The notes beneath the pieces are model-generated. The model did not search any database. It had not been told where the DNA came from and saw nothing but the letters and a program-made list of their open reading frames with translations. A stretch of DNA of 64,000 bases from JANWVO01 sp964458495 (GTDB taxonomy: Bacteria; Acidobacteriota; Terriglobia; Bryobacterales; Bryobacteraceae), in NCBI GenBank assembly GCA_964458495.1, contig CAYWJB010000001.1:1-64000 (forward strand), given 5' to 3'. Below are positions 1 through 9,779 of this stretch, in pieces (positions within the stretch are counted from its first letter, which is position 1; each line of letters opens with the position of its first letter). Both the position numbers and the translations under genes were made by a program.

Positions 1-143
1 GGGCGGGGTTTCGGGGGGTTGGGGAGTGAGGCCCTGAGCTGGCGCTCAGGGGAATTGGGTGGGGCGGGGTTTCGGGGGGTTGGGGAGTGAGGCCCTGCGC
101 TGGCGCGCAGGGGAATCTGGCCCTGAGCTGGCGCGCAGGGGAA
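1..143. repeat. Tandem GC-rich palindromic repeat cluster (copy A)
   Basis: Two tandem 61-bp units (1-61 and 62-122) followed by a third partial one. Each carries an 8-bp stem with a 4-base loop: ccctgagc/gctcaggg at 32-51, ccctgcgc/gcgcaggg at 93-112, and ccctgagc/gcgcaggg (one mismatch) at 121-140. Runs of four or more G separate the stems. The same family recurs at 15181-15360. The cluster lies immediately downstream of the minus-strand glycosidase-like gene. REP-like element is an inference from structure; no mobile gene is attached. Confidence 0.8.
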
Positions 144-2249
144 TCAGGGGAGTTTGTGGAGTCCTTCCCAGCGGACGGTCCACTTGCCGTCCTGGGGGAA
201 GCCCGGGGCGTGGCGCGCGGGGGCGCCGTCCCAACCGGCGGCCATCATGGCGGCGGCCGCGAGGAGGCCGCCGTTGCCCGGGAGGTAGATGGTGAGTCCG
301 GGGCGCTGGTAGTTGTGGCCATTGGGGTGGTAGCGGTTCTTCGGCGTGTCCATGAGGAGCAGGTCGAGGGCGAGTGCGGGCTCGCCCACACGGGCGGCGG
401 TCATGGCGGCGAGGGGATAGTCCCAGCCCCAGGTCTGATCCCATTGCCAGGACTCGCGGACGCGGAGCAGCGTGCGGCGCATGGTTTCGCGGTCCGCCAT
501 CTTGCCGGGGAGAAGCCCGAGAGCCCCAAGGAGACTGGGGTGGTCGCGGCGCCTGGAGGGATCGCGAAAGGTGTCGGGATCGGATTCGGCGTTGACGTAG
601 AGGCCGCCGGCGACGGGCAGAGGAGAGAGGCGCTGAATCACGCGGTCCCACTCGGGACTGCGGGGCATGCCGAGGCGCTGCCGCCAGGACTGTGCAGTTT
701 CGAGGCCCCAGCGCCAGTATTCCAGTTCGAACATGGGATTGCGGGTGGTCCGCGGGGGGTGAAGTTCCTGGGCGGGAATCAGGGGAGGACCGAGGACGTA
801 GCGGTTGCGGGACGGATCGAGGGCGGCGAAGGACGCCATGAAGTCTGCGGTTTCGGAGACGAGATCGATCCAGTCGCGAAGGATGCGATCGTCCTTGCGG
901 ACGCGGTAGAGGAGTCCGAGCAGGTGGATGAGATGCGGCTGCTGCCAGATCAGGAGGGGGCCGATGGGGGATGGGCTTTCGCGCCCGTCCGGGCCCACCA
1001 TTTTGGGCCAGCGGAGGCCGCGGTAGCCCTGGCGGGCGGCGGTCTGGCGGGCGAGCGGGGCGATGCGGCGGTACCAGGGGAGGCTTTTTTCGAGCCATTC
1101 CGGGCGTCCCCAGAGTGCGAAATGGGCGGCGTGCCACCAGTGCATTTCGAGGTGGAATTTCCCGTGCCAGCTGTTGAATGTGAGGCCGGTTTCCTGCGGC
1201 GGCACGGAGCCGGAGCACTGAATGGCCGTCAGGTACTGGGAGAGCACGATCCGGCGCTCGAGCTCGCGGGCGCGCGGATCGCTGCTGTGCGAGAGGTCGA
1301 TGGCGCCGCCGGAGGACCAGAATGCGGCCCAGTGCCGCTGCGCCGCCGATTCGGTTTCGGACACCGAGGGGAGCGGTTCGTTGCGGGAGTCGGGAGAAAA
1401 TTCCGCAGACAATTCGGCGCGATTTCCGGAAAATTCCAGGATCCAGACGTAATCGTGGATCCGGCGGAGGCGGGCGCCGGAGAAGCGGAGGCGGACGAAG
1501 TAGCGGTCCGAATCGAGCGTGCGTTCGAATTGCGCGCCGGTGCGGGACTGACGCACCAGGCGCGTGGTGTGCTGATCGGGGCTGTCCCAGTCGCCGGGGT
1601 CGCCGGTGTGGACGGGGCTGCCGTAGGGGAACCCGATGCGGAGGGCCAGAGGCGCGGAGCCGTCACCGGAACGAAGGACGCGGACGGCGAGCAGGTCGCG
1701 CGAAGGGTGGACGCAGGTGAGGACGGAATAGCCGGCGCCGCCAAGCTGAAAACGGCTGTGGAGGGTTCCGGACCACAGGTCGAGGCGCTGATCGATGGAA
1801 GTCAGATCCGAAATGGACGGCTCGCGGGCAGGAAAGTGGAAGCCGATGCGGGCGAGCGCGAGGCGGTGGGGATTCTGGCGAAGCCACTGGCCGGCCTCGG
1901 AGCGTGTGTTGGTGGGATAGGGCACGGGGCGGCCGCCGGTGTCGTAGGGCTCGAATGTGTGCTCGAGGAGATGGTTGGAGGGATTCGGGAAGGAGTGCCA
2001 GGCCCATTGGGAGAGAGTCGAGAGCGGGATCGTTTCGCGGTAGAAGGCGGGGAAGGTCTGGAGTCCGGTGACGTCGGCGGTGAAGGCGAACTCGCCGTTG
2101 CCGACGGAGAGAGGCGCCCAGGGGTCGGGGGTGTGAAGGCGCACATCGTGGCGGCGGACCAACGCCTGCCGGTCGATGGCTTGGGCAATGGCGGAGTGTG
2201 CGGCCGGGAGCGATGCAAGGACGAGAGCCGCGAAGAGCGGGAATTTCAT
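144..2249 (-). CDS. Secreted six-hairpin glycosidase-like protein
   Basis: 701-residue protein with an N-terminal signal peptide (about residues 1-22, ending near AIAQA). An N-terminal beta-rich half begins with SVGNGEFAFTADVTG (about residues 48-62) and a helical C-terminal half contains NSWHGKFHLEMHWWHAAHF. This two-part layout recalls the GH65/GH95-type (alpha/alpha)6 barrel glycosidases and phosphorylases, so a periplasmic or secreted carbohydrate-active role is likely. I could not fix the family or the catalytic acid. The start is the ATG at 2247-2249, directly before the signal peptide. It follows the cyclophilin gene on the same strand after 90 bp, and a small ccggcc/ggccgg hairpin (2295-2310) lies in that gap. 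Substrate unknown. Confidence 0.6.
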   Translation of the reverse strand: MKFPLFAALVLASLPAAHSAIAQAIDRQALVRRHDVRLHTPDPWAPLSVGNGEFAFTADVTGLQTFPAFYRETIPLSTLSQWAWHSFPNPSNHLLEHTFEPYDTGGRPVPYPTNTRSEAGQWLRQNPHRLALARIGFHFPAREPSISDLTSIDQRLDLWSGTLHSRFQLGGAGYSVLTCVHPSRDLLAVRVLRSGDGSAPLALRIGFPYGSPVHTGDPGDWDSPDQHTTRLVRQSRTGAQFERTLDSDRYFVRLRFSGARLRRIHDYVWILEFSGNRAELSAEFSPDSRNEPLPSVSETESAAQRHWAAFWSSGGAIDLSHSSDPRARELERRIVLSQYLTAIQCSGSVPPQETGLTFNSWHGKFHLEMHWWHAAHFALWGRPEWLEKSLPWYRRIAPLARQTAARQGYRGLRWPKMVGPDGRESPSPIGPLLIWQQPHLIHLLGLLYRVRKDDRILRDWIDLVSETADFMASFAALDPSRNRYVLGPPLIPAQELHPPRTTRNPMFELEYWRWGLETAQSWRQRLGMPRSPEWDRVIQRLSPLPVAGGLYVNAESDPDTFRDPSRRRDHPSLLGALGLLPGKMADRETMRRTLLRVRESWQWDQTWGWDYPLAAMTAARVGEPALALDLLLMDTPKNRYHPNGHNYQRPGLTIYLPGNGGLLAAAAMMAAGWDGAPARHAPGFPQDGKWTVRWEGLHKLP

Positions 2250-2339
2250 GCCATAGACATGATTTCACGGCGAGGGGGACAAAAGGCTCAGGCGCCGGCC
2301 AAGGGGCCGGGAGGGCGGAGCGAAGCGACGGGGGCAGAG

Positions 2340-2855
2340 CTATGCGAGGACTTCGGCTTTGACGATGCCGTCGAGCAGGGGAAAGCTGGCGTCGAGGTAG
2401 CGGTTGCCGTGGAGGCGGATCTGCCCCTGGTGGGGCTGCTCGCCGTAACCGGGGTAGATCTGGTCGACGACTTCCATGCCTTCGGTGACCTCCGCGAAGG
2501 GGGCGAAGCCCTGGGTGTCGAGGAAGGCATTGTCGCCGAGGTTGATGAACAGCTGCGTGGTGCGAGTATTGGGGCCGGCGGTGGCGAAGGTGAGACGCCC
2601 GCGGCGGTTGGATTCTTTCACGGGGTCGTCGGGGATCGGCTTCGAGCCGAGCCTGGCGGTGACCTCCGGATCGGCGGCGAGGCCGAACTGGACGACAAAT
2701 CCGGGCACGACGCGGAAGAACCGGGCGCCGTCGTAGAAGCCCGCCTCGACGAGGGAGCGGAACTGGGCGGCGCCGAGCGGCGCCCATTCGGGATTCACCT
2801 GGACGACAAAATCGCCCTTGGTTGTTTGAAACTTCACGCGGAAGCTTTGTGACAT
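2340..2855 (-). CDS. Cyclophilin-type peptidyl-prolyl cis-trans isomerase
   Basis: 171 residues, the usual size of a single-domain bacterial cyclophilin. Family signatures: an N-terminal strand FQTTKGDFVVQV, then FYDGARFFRVVPGFVVQFG (catalytic Arg/Phe region), then TRTTQLFINLGDN and FAPFAEVTEGMEVVDQI. No signal peptide, so it acts in the cytoplasm on prolyl bonds during folding. It starts at an ATG at 2853-2855, is transcribed away from the Ehr-type operon, and is probably independent of it. The downstream gap to the glycosidase-like gene holds a short GC hairpin, then TTTT on the minus strand at 2281-2284, a weak possible terminator. Confidence 0.93.
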   Translation of the reverse strand: MSQSFRVKFQTTKGDFVVQVNPEWAPLGAAQFRSLVEAGFYDGARFFRVVPGFVVQFGLAADPEVTARLGSKPIPDDPVKESNRRGRLTFATAGPNTRTTQLFINLGDNAFLDTQGFAPFAEVTEGMEVVDQIYPGYGEQPHQGQIRLHGNRYLDASFPLLDGIVKAEVLA

Positions 2856-2949
2856 GAGTTTCTTTATTGTCGCACGGCGCGGGGCGGCCTCCGGCCGCCG
2901 GCGCGGAGCCGGGGCGGGCCGCGCCGATCGGGCGGCCAGTGAGGCGGCA

Positions 2950-2979
2950 TTGCAGAATATTCGATTAATAGAATATACT
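2950..2979 (+). promoter_or_regulatory. Promoter of the Ehr-type operon with inverted repeat
   Basis: TTGCAG (2950-2955) and TATACT (2974-2979) are separated by 18 bp, a good sigma-70-type arrangement in an AT-rich island within very GC-rich DNA. Between and across them lie the palindrome GAATATTC (2955-2962) and an inverted repeat ATATTC (2957-2962) / GAATAT (2971-2976). The predicted transcription start (about 2986) is only a few bases before the ATG at 2991, so the mRNA would be almost leaderless. The inverted repeat is a candidate operator for the ArsR-family protein encoded at the end of the operon (inference). Confidence 0.6.
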
Positions 2980-2990
2980 CTCTCTCAGAT

Positions 2991-5048
2991 ATGGATTCCA
3001 CCCAAGCCGCCTGCACGGCTTACCTGCTGGCTCTCGGCCTGTTCGCGGCGGGCTGGTTGCTCAGCCTGCCCTTGCATATGTGGCGCGGAGCGAGCGTGAG
3101 GGTGGCGGCATTGCTGAACGGTTTTGCCCTGGCCGGGTCGATTGCCGCGGCGGCGGCCGGGGCCTTTGCGCTGGCAGCGCCGGAGCCCTGGCGCTGGGCG
3201 GCGCCGGAGACGCTGGCGGGCTTCCGTTTTTCCATCCGGCTGGACGCGCTGTCAGCCTTCTTCCTCGTGTCGCTGGCGGCGCTGGCGGCACCTGTGTCGG
3301 TGTATGCCTTCGGCTATATCCGGCACGGCGCGTACGGGCGGAGCCCGGTGATGCGCAGCGGCCTGTTGAACGCGTTGCTGGGCGCGCTGGCGCTCATCTT
3401 CACGGCCGGCCACGTGGTGCTGTTCCTGGCCGCCTGGGAGGCGGGGGTGGTGGCGAGCTACTTTCTGATGACGGCATCGCACGAGGAGGAGGAGACCCGG
3501 CACGGCGGATGGCTGTTCATTCTGATGTCGAGAGCCGGCGCAGGCATGATGTACGCCGGGCTGCTGCTGCTGGCGGCGTTCGCCGGATCGCTCGATTTCG
3601 AAGAGTTTTCCGGCGCGGGCAACGCGATGCCGGGCGCGGCGGCGGCAGGGGCGTTTCTGCTGCTGTTTTTCGGCTTCGGGATCAAGGCGGGCATCATCCC
3701 GCTGCACGCCTGGCTGCCGGCGGCGCACCCGGTGGCGCCGAGCCATGTCTCCGCGCTGTTGTCCGGCATCGTGATCAAGACCGGCATTTACGGCATCGCG
3801 CGGGTTTGTTTCGACTTCTACAGGGAGATGCCGCCGTGGGCGGGCCTGGTGGTGCTGGCGGCGGGCGTCGTATCCGGACTGCTGGGCGTGCTGTATGCGT
3901 TGATGGAGCATGACCTCAAGAGGCTGCTCGCTTTCCACAGCATCGAGAACATCGGCATCATCCTGATGGGGTTCGGCGGCAGCCTGCTGCTGCGGTCCTA
4001 TGGCTATCCGAAGCTGGGGGCGCTGGCCCTGGTGGCGGGGCTGTTTCACACGCTGAACCACGCGCTGTTCAAGGGCCTGTTGTTTCTTGGCGCCGGCGCG
4101 GTGGTGCACGCCTCCCACACCCGCAACATGGAAGAGATGGGCGGCCTGATCCGAGGCATGCCGCGGACGGCGCTGTATTTCCTGGTGGGCGCAGCGGCCA
4201 TCTCCGGATTGCCGCCGCTGAACGGCTTCGTGAGCGAATGGCTCACCTACCAGGCGCTGCTGGCGGGCTTCGGCACCACGACGGAGATCACGCGCGTTGC
4301 CTTTCCGGTAGCCGGCGCCCTGCTGGCGCTGACGGCGGCGCTGGCGGCGGCGTGCTTTGTGAAGGCGTTCGGGATCACGTTCCTGGCGATGCCACGCTCG
4401 GAGCACGCGCGGCAGGCCACTGAATGCGGTCCTGCGATGCGGGCCGGGATGGCGTGGCTGGCGCTGGCGTGCGTGGTTCTGGGGCTCGGCGCGCCGTGGG
4501 TGATCCCCGCGTTCGACGGCGTCACACTCCAGCTGCTGAAGACGCGCATTTCGCTGTCGGGGGTGTCATGGAGCACAGCGGCGTTGCAGGCGCCGCCGCC
4601 GCGCACGGGTTCGGCCTCTCCGCTGGCGCTGGGGCTTCTGCTGGCCTCCTTCAGCCTTGCGCCCTGGATTCTGTGGCGGCTGCGAAGGCGGCGCGTGAGC
4701 CATCGCGCGGGGCCGGTGTGGGACTGCGGGCTGCCCGCGCTGTCGGCCTCTAACGAATACACAGCCACCGGGTTCTCCAAGTCGATCCGGATGATCTTCA
4801 GCGCAGTTTTCCGGCCGCGCAGGGAAATCCAGCCGCAGTTCGAGGCCTCGCCCTACTTCCCCAGGCAGATCCGCTTCGAGTCCGAGATCCGCCCCGCGCC
4901 GGGCGCGTCGCTGCTAGCGGGGGCGCAGGAGTTGCTGCTGTGGGTGGCGAAGCGGGCGCGGCAGATCCAGGCGGGGAGCCTGCACGCCTATCTGGCCTAC
5001 ATCTTCGTCACTCTGATTCTGCTGCTGCTGTTCGGGGTGCGACCATGA
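2991..5048 (+). CDS. hyfB: Hydrogenase-4 subunit B-like antiporter subunit (Ehr-type complex)
   Basis: 685-residue polytopic membrane protein of the NuoL/Mrp antiporter superfamily, closest in layout to HyfB/HycC. Channel residues are present: Glu150 in FLAAWEAGVVASYFL, Lys232 in GFGIKAGIIPLHAWLP and Lys263 in SGIVIKTGIYGI. The C-terminal part holds the long cytoplasmic segment and a last membrane span typical of HyfB. It is the first gene of the operon, and its TGA overlaps the next ATG (ATGA, 5045-5048), implying translational coupling. In the family it forms a proton- or sodium-translocating unit of the membrane arm. Because the partner large subunit lacks Ni ligands, a hydrogenase role is not implied. 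Confidence 0.88.
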   Translation: MDSTQAACTAYLLALGLFAAGWLLSLPLHMWRGASVRVAALLNGFALAGSIAAAAAGAFALAAPEPWRWAAPETLAGFRFSIRLDALSAFFLVSLAALAAPVSVYAFGYIRHGAYGRSPVMRSGLLNALLGALALIFTAGHVVLFLAAWEAGVVASYFLMTASHEEEETRHGGWLFILMSRAGAGMMYAGLLLLAAFAGSLDFEEFSGAGNAMPGAAAAGAFLLLFFGFGIKAGIIPLHAWLPAAHPVAPSHVSALLSGIVIKTGIYGIARVCFDFYREMPPWAGLVVLAAGVVSGLLGVLYALMEHDLKRLLAFHSIENIGIILMGFGGSLLLRSYGYPKLGALALVAGLFHTLNHALFKGLLFLGAGAVVHASHTRNMEEMGGLIRGMPRTALYFLVGAAAISGLPPLNGFVSEWLTYQALLAGFGTTTEITRVAFPVAGALLALTAALAAACFVKAFGITFLAMPRSEHARQATECGPAMRAGMAWLALACVVLGLGAPWVIPAFDGVTLQLLKTRISLSGVSWSTAALQAPPPRTGSASPLALGLLLASFSLAPWILWRLRRRRVSHRAGPVWDCGLPALSASNEYTATGFSKSIRMIFSAVFRPRREIQPQFEASPYFPRQIRFESEIRPAPGASLLAGAQELLLWVAKRARQIQAGSLHAYLAYIFVTLILLLLFGVRP

Positions 5049-5995
5049 TCTTCTCTGCAATCGCCGCCATGGTGCAGGCGCTGCTGTTGTTGGTGGCAAG
5101 CCCGCTGATCACCGGGCTGATCCGGACGGCCAAGGCGCGCCTGCAAAACAGGCGCGGCCCTTCGCCTTTGCAGCCGTACCGCGATCTGCACAAGCTGCTG
5201 CGGAAGGGCGTGGTGGAGCCGGAGACGGCATCGGCGGTCTTCACAGCCGCGCCGTTCGTGGTGTTCGCGGCCACGCTGCTGGCGGGGCTGCTGATCCCGA
5301 CCGTGGCCGCCAGCGCGCCTCTGAGCCAGTTCGGCGGCGTGCTGACGCTGGTGTACCTGCTGGCCCTGGGCCGGTTCTTCCTGGCGCTGGCCGCTCTGGA
5401 CACGGGGAGTTCGTTTGGAGGGATGGGATCGAGCCGCGAGATGACGATCGCCGCGCTGGCCGAGCCCGCGCTGATGATGGCCGTGTTCACGGCCGCGCTC
5501 GGCGCGGGATCGACCGATCCGGGGCGGATGGCGCAGGTGGCGATATTCGAGGGCTGGCGGTTTCTGGCGCCGTCGCAGATGCTGGCCTTCGCGACGCTGT
5601 TCATCGTGCTGCTGGCGGAGACGGGCCGGATTCCGGTGGACAATCCGGCCACGCACCTGGAACTGACGATGATTCATGAGGCGATGATTCTGGAGTATTC
5701 GGGACCGTGGCTGGCGCTGATCGAGTGGAGCGCGTGGATCAAGCAGATGGTGCTGCTGACGCTGCTGGCGAATCTTTTCTTTCCGTTCACGCTGGCATCG
5801 GGGCCGGGCGTGATGGAGCTGCTGGCGGCGGGGGGGCTGTATTTGCTGAAGATCCTGGTGCTGGCGGGCGCCGTCGTTCTGGTGGAGACGACGAACGCGA
5901 AGATGCGCCTGTTCCGCGTTCCCGAGCTGCTGGCGGTCGCCTTTGTCCTGGGAGCTCTGGCGCTGATTTCGACGTTCTTGTTCGGGGTCCGGTAG
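5045..5995 (+). CDS. hyfC: HyfC/NuoH-like membrane subunit (Ehr-type complex)
   Basis: 316 residues, NuoH-like quinone-site or connector subunit. Seen: LQNRRGPSPLQPYRDLHKLL near residues 30-50 (the RxGP loop), then GRIPVDNPATHLELTMIHEA, the conserved acidic cytoplasmic loop of NuoH, HyfC and HycD. About eight membrane spans. The start is the ATG at 5045 overlapping the upstream stop; an open frame extends further upstream but only inside hyfB. It links the hydrophilic redox arm to the antiporter-like subunits. Separated by 10 bp from the next gene, which has a strong Shine-Dalgarno sequence (5994-6000). Confidence 0.88.
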   Translation: MIFSAIAAMVQALLLLVASPLITGLIRTAKARLQNRRGPSPLQPYRDLHKLLRKGVVEPETASAVFTAAPFVVFAATLLAGLLIPTVAASAPLSQFGGVLTLVYLLALGRFFLALAALDTGSSFGGMGSSREMTIAALAEPALMMAVFTAALGAGSTDPGRMAQVAIFEGWRFLAPSQMLAFATLFIVLLAETGRIPVDNPATHLELTMIHEAMILEYSGPWLALIEWSAWIKQMVLLTLLANLFFPFTLASGPGVMELLAAGGLYLLKILVLAGAVVLVETTNAKMRLFRVPELLAVAFVLGALALISTFLFGVR

Positions 5996-6005
5996 GAGGA
6001 GCCTG

Positions 6006-6692
6006 ATGCCGTTGTGGAGCGATCCCCTGTTCGGGCAGACGATGATCACGCTGATGGCGGCCGCGGTGCTGGTGCTGCAGATCACGCTGGTGGCGCAGAA
6101 ATCCCTGGTGGCGAGCATCCGGGTGTTCGGCGTGCAATCGTTTCTGCTGGCCTGCATCGCCGGGACGATCGCGTGGTTCACGGGCGCGGCCCACATTTAC
6201 GTGGCAGCGGCGCTGACGCTGCTGCTGAAGGCGCTTCTGCTGCCGACGATCCTGCTGCGGCTGGTGGAGAAGATCCAGATCGAGCACGAGATGAGGCCGT
6301 TGCTGAACGTTCCGATTTCCGTCCTGATCTCCGGGCTATTGACGTTGCTGGCATATGCAGTGGCCGAGCCGCTGCAGCACGGCATGAGTTACGGGGGCCC
6401 GGCGGCGCTGGGGCACAACACGCTGCCGGTGGCGGTGGCGTTGTTCCTGACGGGATTCTTTCTGATGGCGAACCGGCGCAAGGCGCTGTCGCAGGTCCTG
6501 GCGCTGCTTTCGCTGGAAAACGGCCTTTTTCTGGGGGCGATTTCGCTCACCTACGGCATGCCGATGATCGTCGAAATCGGCGTCTTTTTCGACGTGATTG
6601 TGGCTGTGCTGGTTCTGGCGATTCTGGTGGGCCGGATCCGGGAGGCGTTCGATTCGATGGATGTCACCCGGCTGAGCCGGCTGCGAGGGTAG
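6006..6692 (+). CDS. hyfE: HyfE-like membrane subunit (Ehr-type complex)
   Basis: 228 residues with about six or seven membrane spans, matching HyfE (hydrogenase-4 component E), which contains a NuoK-like core. Typical segments are GFFLMANRRKALSQVLALLSLENGLFLGAI and a C-terminal span ending in VGRIREAFDSMDVTRLSRLRG. Glu residues sit inside membrane helices (for example in SLENG), as in the proton path of NuoK. Start ATG 6006 has AGGAGGA five bases upstream. Third gene of the operon. The combination of HyfE with HyfB and HyfF homologues separates this operon from the Nuo operon elsewhere in the window. Confidence 0.82.
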   Translation: MPLWSDPLFGQTMITLMAAAVLVLQITLVAQKSLVASIRVFGVQSFLLACIAGTIAWFTGAAHIYVAAALTLLLKALLLPTILLRLVEKIQIEHEMRPLLNVPISVLISGLLTLLAYAVAEPLQHGMSYGGPAALGHNTLPVAVALFLTGFFLMANRRKALSQVLALLSLENGLFLGAISLTYGMPMIVEIGVFFDVIVAVLVLAILVGRIREAFDSMDVTRLSRLRG

Positions 6693-6705
6693 GAGGAGAC
6701 TGCCG

Positions 6706-8186
<1,481 letters not shown>

Positions 8187-8190
<4 letters not shown>

Positions 8191-9776
8191 CGCGGGCTGA
8201 CAGGGTTGCTTTCGACTCTCTGCTTGGGGAAGTGGGCCCTCTGGCTTCGGCAGCCGCCAGGCAAGCGCCGGGCGAGGTTCGCCTTGTGCTCGAGGACGCC
8301 TCGCGCCGGGAGGAGATTGCGGCGGCGTTGCTGGAGCGCGGGTGCCGCTTCGCGTGTGTGTTTGCGGAAGACCGCCGGGAGGCGGAGGGAGCGTTCCACT
8401 TGTACGACGTCGTCGAGCATCCGGAAGACAGCCGTTATCTGGTGCTGCGGTACCGCATCGTTCCGGAACGGCCGCGGTTTCCGTCGATCTCGGTGCTGAC
8501 GCCGGCCGTCAACTGGATGGAGCGCGAGGTGCAGGACTGGTACGGTCTGGAAGCGGCGGGCCACCCAAACCCGCGCCGCGTAGCACTGCACGACCACTGG
8601 CCGGATGTCAACCCTTTGCGGAAGGACTTCGCGATCGACACGGTGCTGCCGCCGTTTGAAGGCGAGCCGCACGTGTTCCGAGAAACCGTGGGCGAAGGGG
8701 TCTTCTACGTGCCGGTGGGCCCGGTGCACGCCGGCATCATCGAACCGGGCCATTTTCACTTTGCGGTGGCGGGCGAGCCGGTCATTTACCTCCAGCTCCG
8801 CCTGTTTTATACGCACAAAGGAACTGAAAAACGGTTCGAGCATCTGCCTTTCCAGCACGGTGTTTTTCTGGCGGAAAGCGTGTCCGGCGACACGAGTTTC
8901 GGCCACGGGCTGGCCTATTGCCTGGCGCTCGAGCGGGCGGCGGGCGCCGAAGCGAGCAGCCACGCGCAGACGGGGCGGCTGGTGCTGCTGGAGCTGGAGC
9001 GGATCTACAACCACGTAGCCGATATCGGCGCGATCGCCACCGACGTGGGCTTCGGAGTCGCCAACGCCCACGCCACGCGGCTGCGCGAGTTCCTGTTGCG
9101 GCTGAACGAGGAGCTGACGGGGAGCCGCCTGCTGCGGGGGCTGGTCTGCCCGGGAGGGTTGCGCCGGGCGATTGGCGCCGCGTCGGTGCCGCCGTTCCTG
9201 GAGAAGCTTGACAACTTCGCGCGGGAATTCGAGGACCTGGTCCGGCTGATCGAGGACTCGGACTCCACGGTGGACCGCCTGGAAGCGACGGGCACGCTGC
9301 CGCCGGGGAAGGCGGGGGATCTTGGCATTGTGGGCGTAGCCGGGCGCGCATCGGGGCAGGACCGCGACGTGCGCAGGGACCATCCCTGGGGCGCATACTT
9401 GCGGCACGAACCGCGGGTCCCGGTGTTCCCGCACGGCGACGTGCTGCACCGCATGCGCGTGCGGATCGAAGAGGTCCGCGAATCGGTTTCCCTGATCCGC
9501 GCGGCGGCTTTGGATCTGCCGGAAGGGCCGCCGGCTGTGGCGCTGCCGCCCGCCGCGGCGGGCTCGACCGCCCTCGCGGCCGTCGAAGGCTGGCGCGGCG
9601 AGATTCTGCACTGGGTCCGGACGGGCGAGGGCGGCCGCCTGGACCGCTGCCGGATCAAGGATCCGTCTCTCAACAACTGGCCCGCTCTTGTCGAGGCGAT
9701 TCCGGGGAATATTATCCCGGATTTTCCTGTCATCAACAAGAGCTTCAATCTATCTTATTCGGGAAACGACCGGTGA
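8187..9776 (+). CDS. hyfG: NiFe-hydrogenase large-subunit homologue without Ni ligands (Ehr-type)
   Basis: 529 residues. Residues about 1-155 are the NuoC-like domain (EVQDWYGLEAAGHPNPRR, HDHWPDVNPLRKDF); the rest is NuoD/HycE-like (GPVHAGIIEPGHFHF, ERIYNHVADIGAIATDVGF). In HycE/HyfG the first metal motif is CGIC; here the aligned stretch is AESVSGDTSFGH, with Ser233 and Thr236. The last motif SLDPCYSCTDR of HycE is replaced by SFNLSYSGNDR, residues 519-529. All four Ni-binding cysteines are therefore absent and the chain ends exactly there, with no tail for a maturation protease. It cannot hold a NiFe site by known chemistry. Start ATG 8187 overlaps the previous stop. A redox or quinone-linked role is inferred; substrate unknown. 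Confidence 0.9.
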
Positions 9777-9779
9777 TTT

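Noticed and set aside
87..2852. A 921-residue open frame on the plus strand
   Set aside because: It is antisense to the glycosidase-like and cyclophilin genes, both of which have signal peptide or catalytic motifs. Long antisense frames are expected at this GC content; similar ones at 16211-18541, 21763-24474, 24350-26119, 42869-45103 and 45291-47195 were dropped for the same reason.
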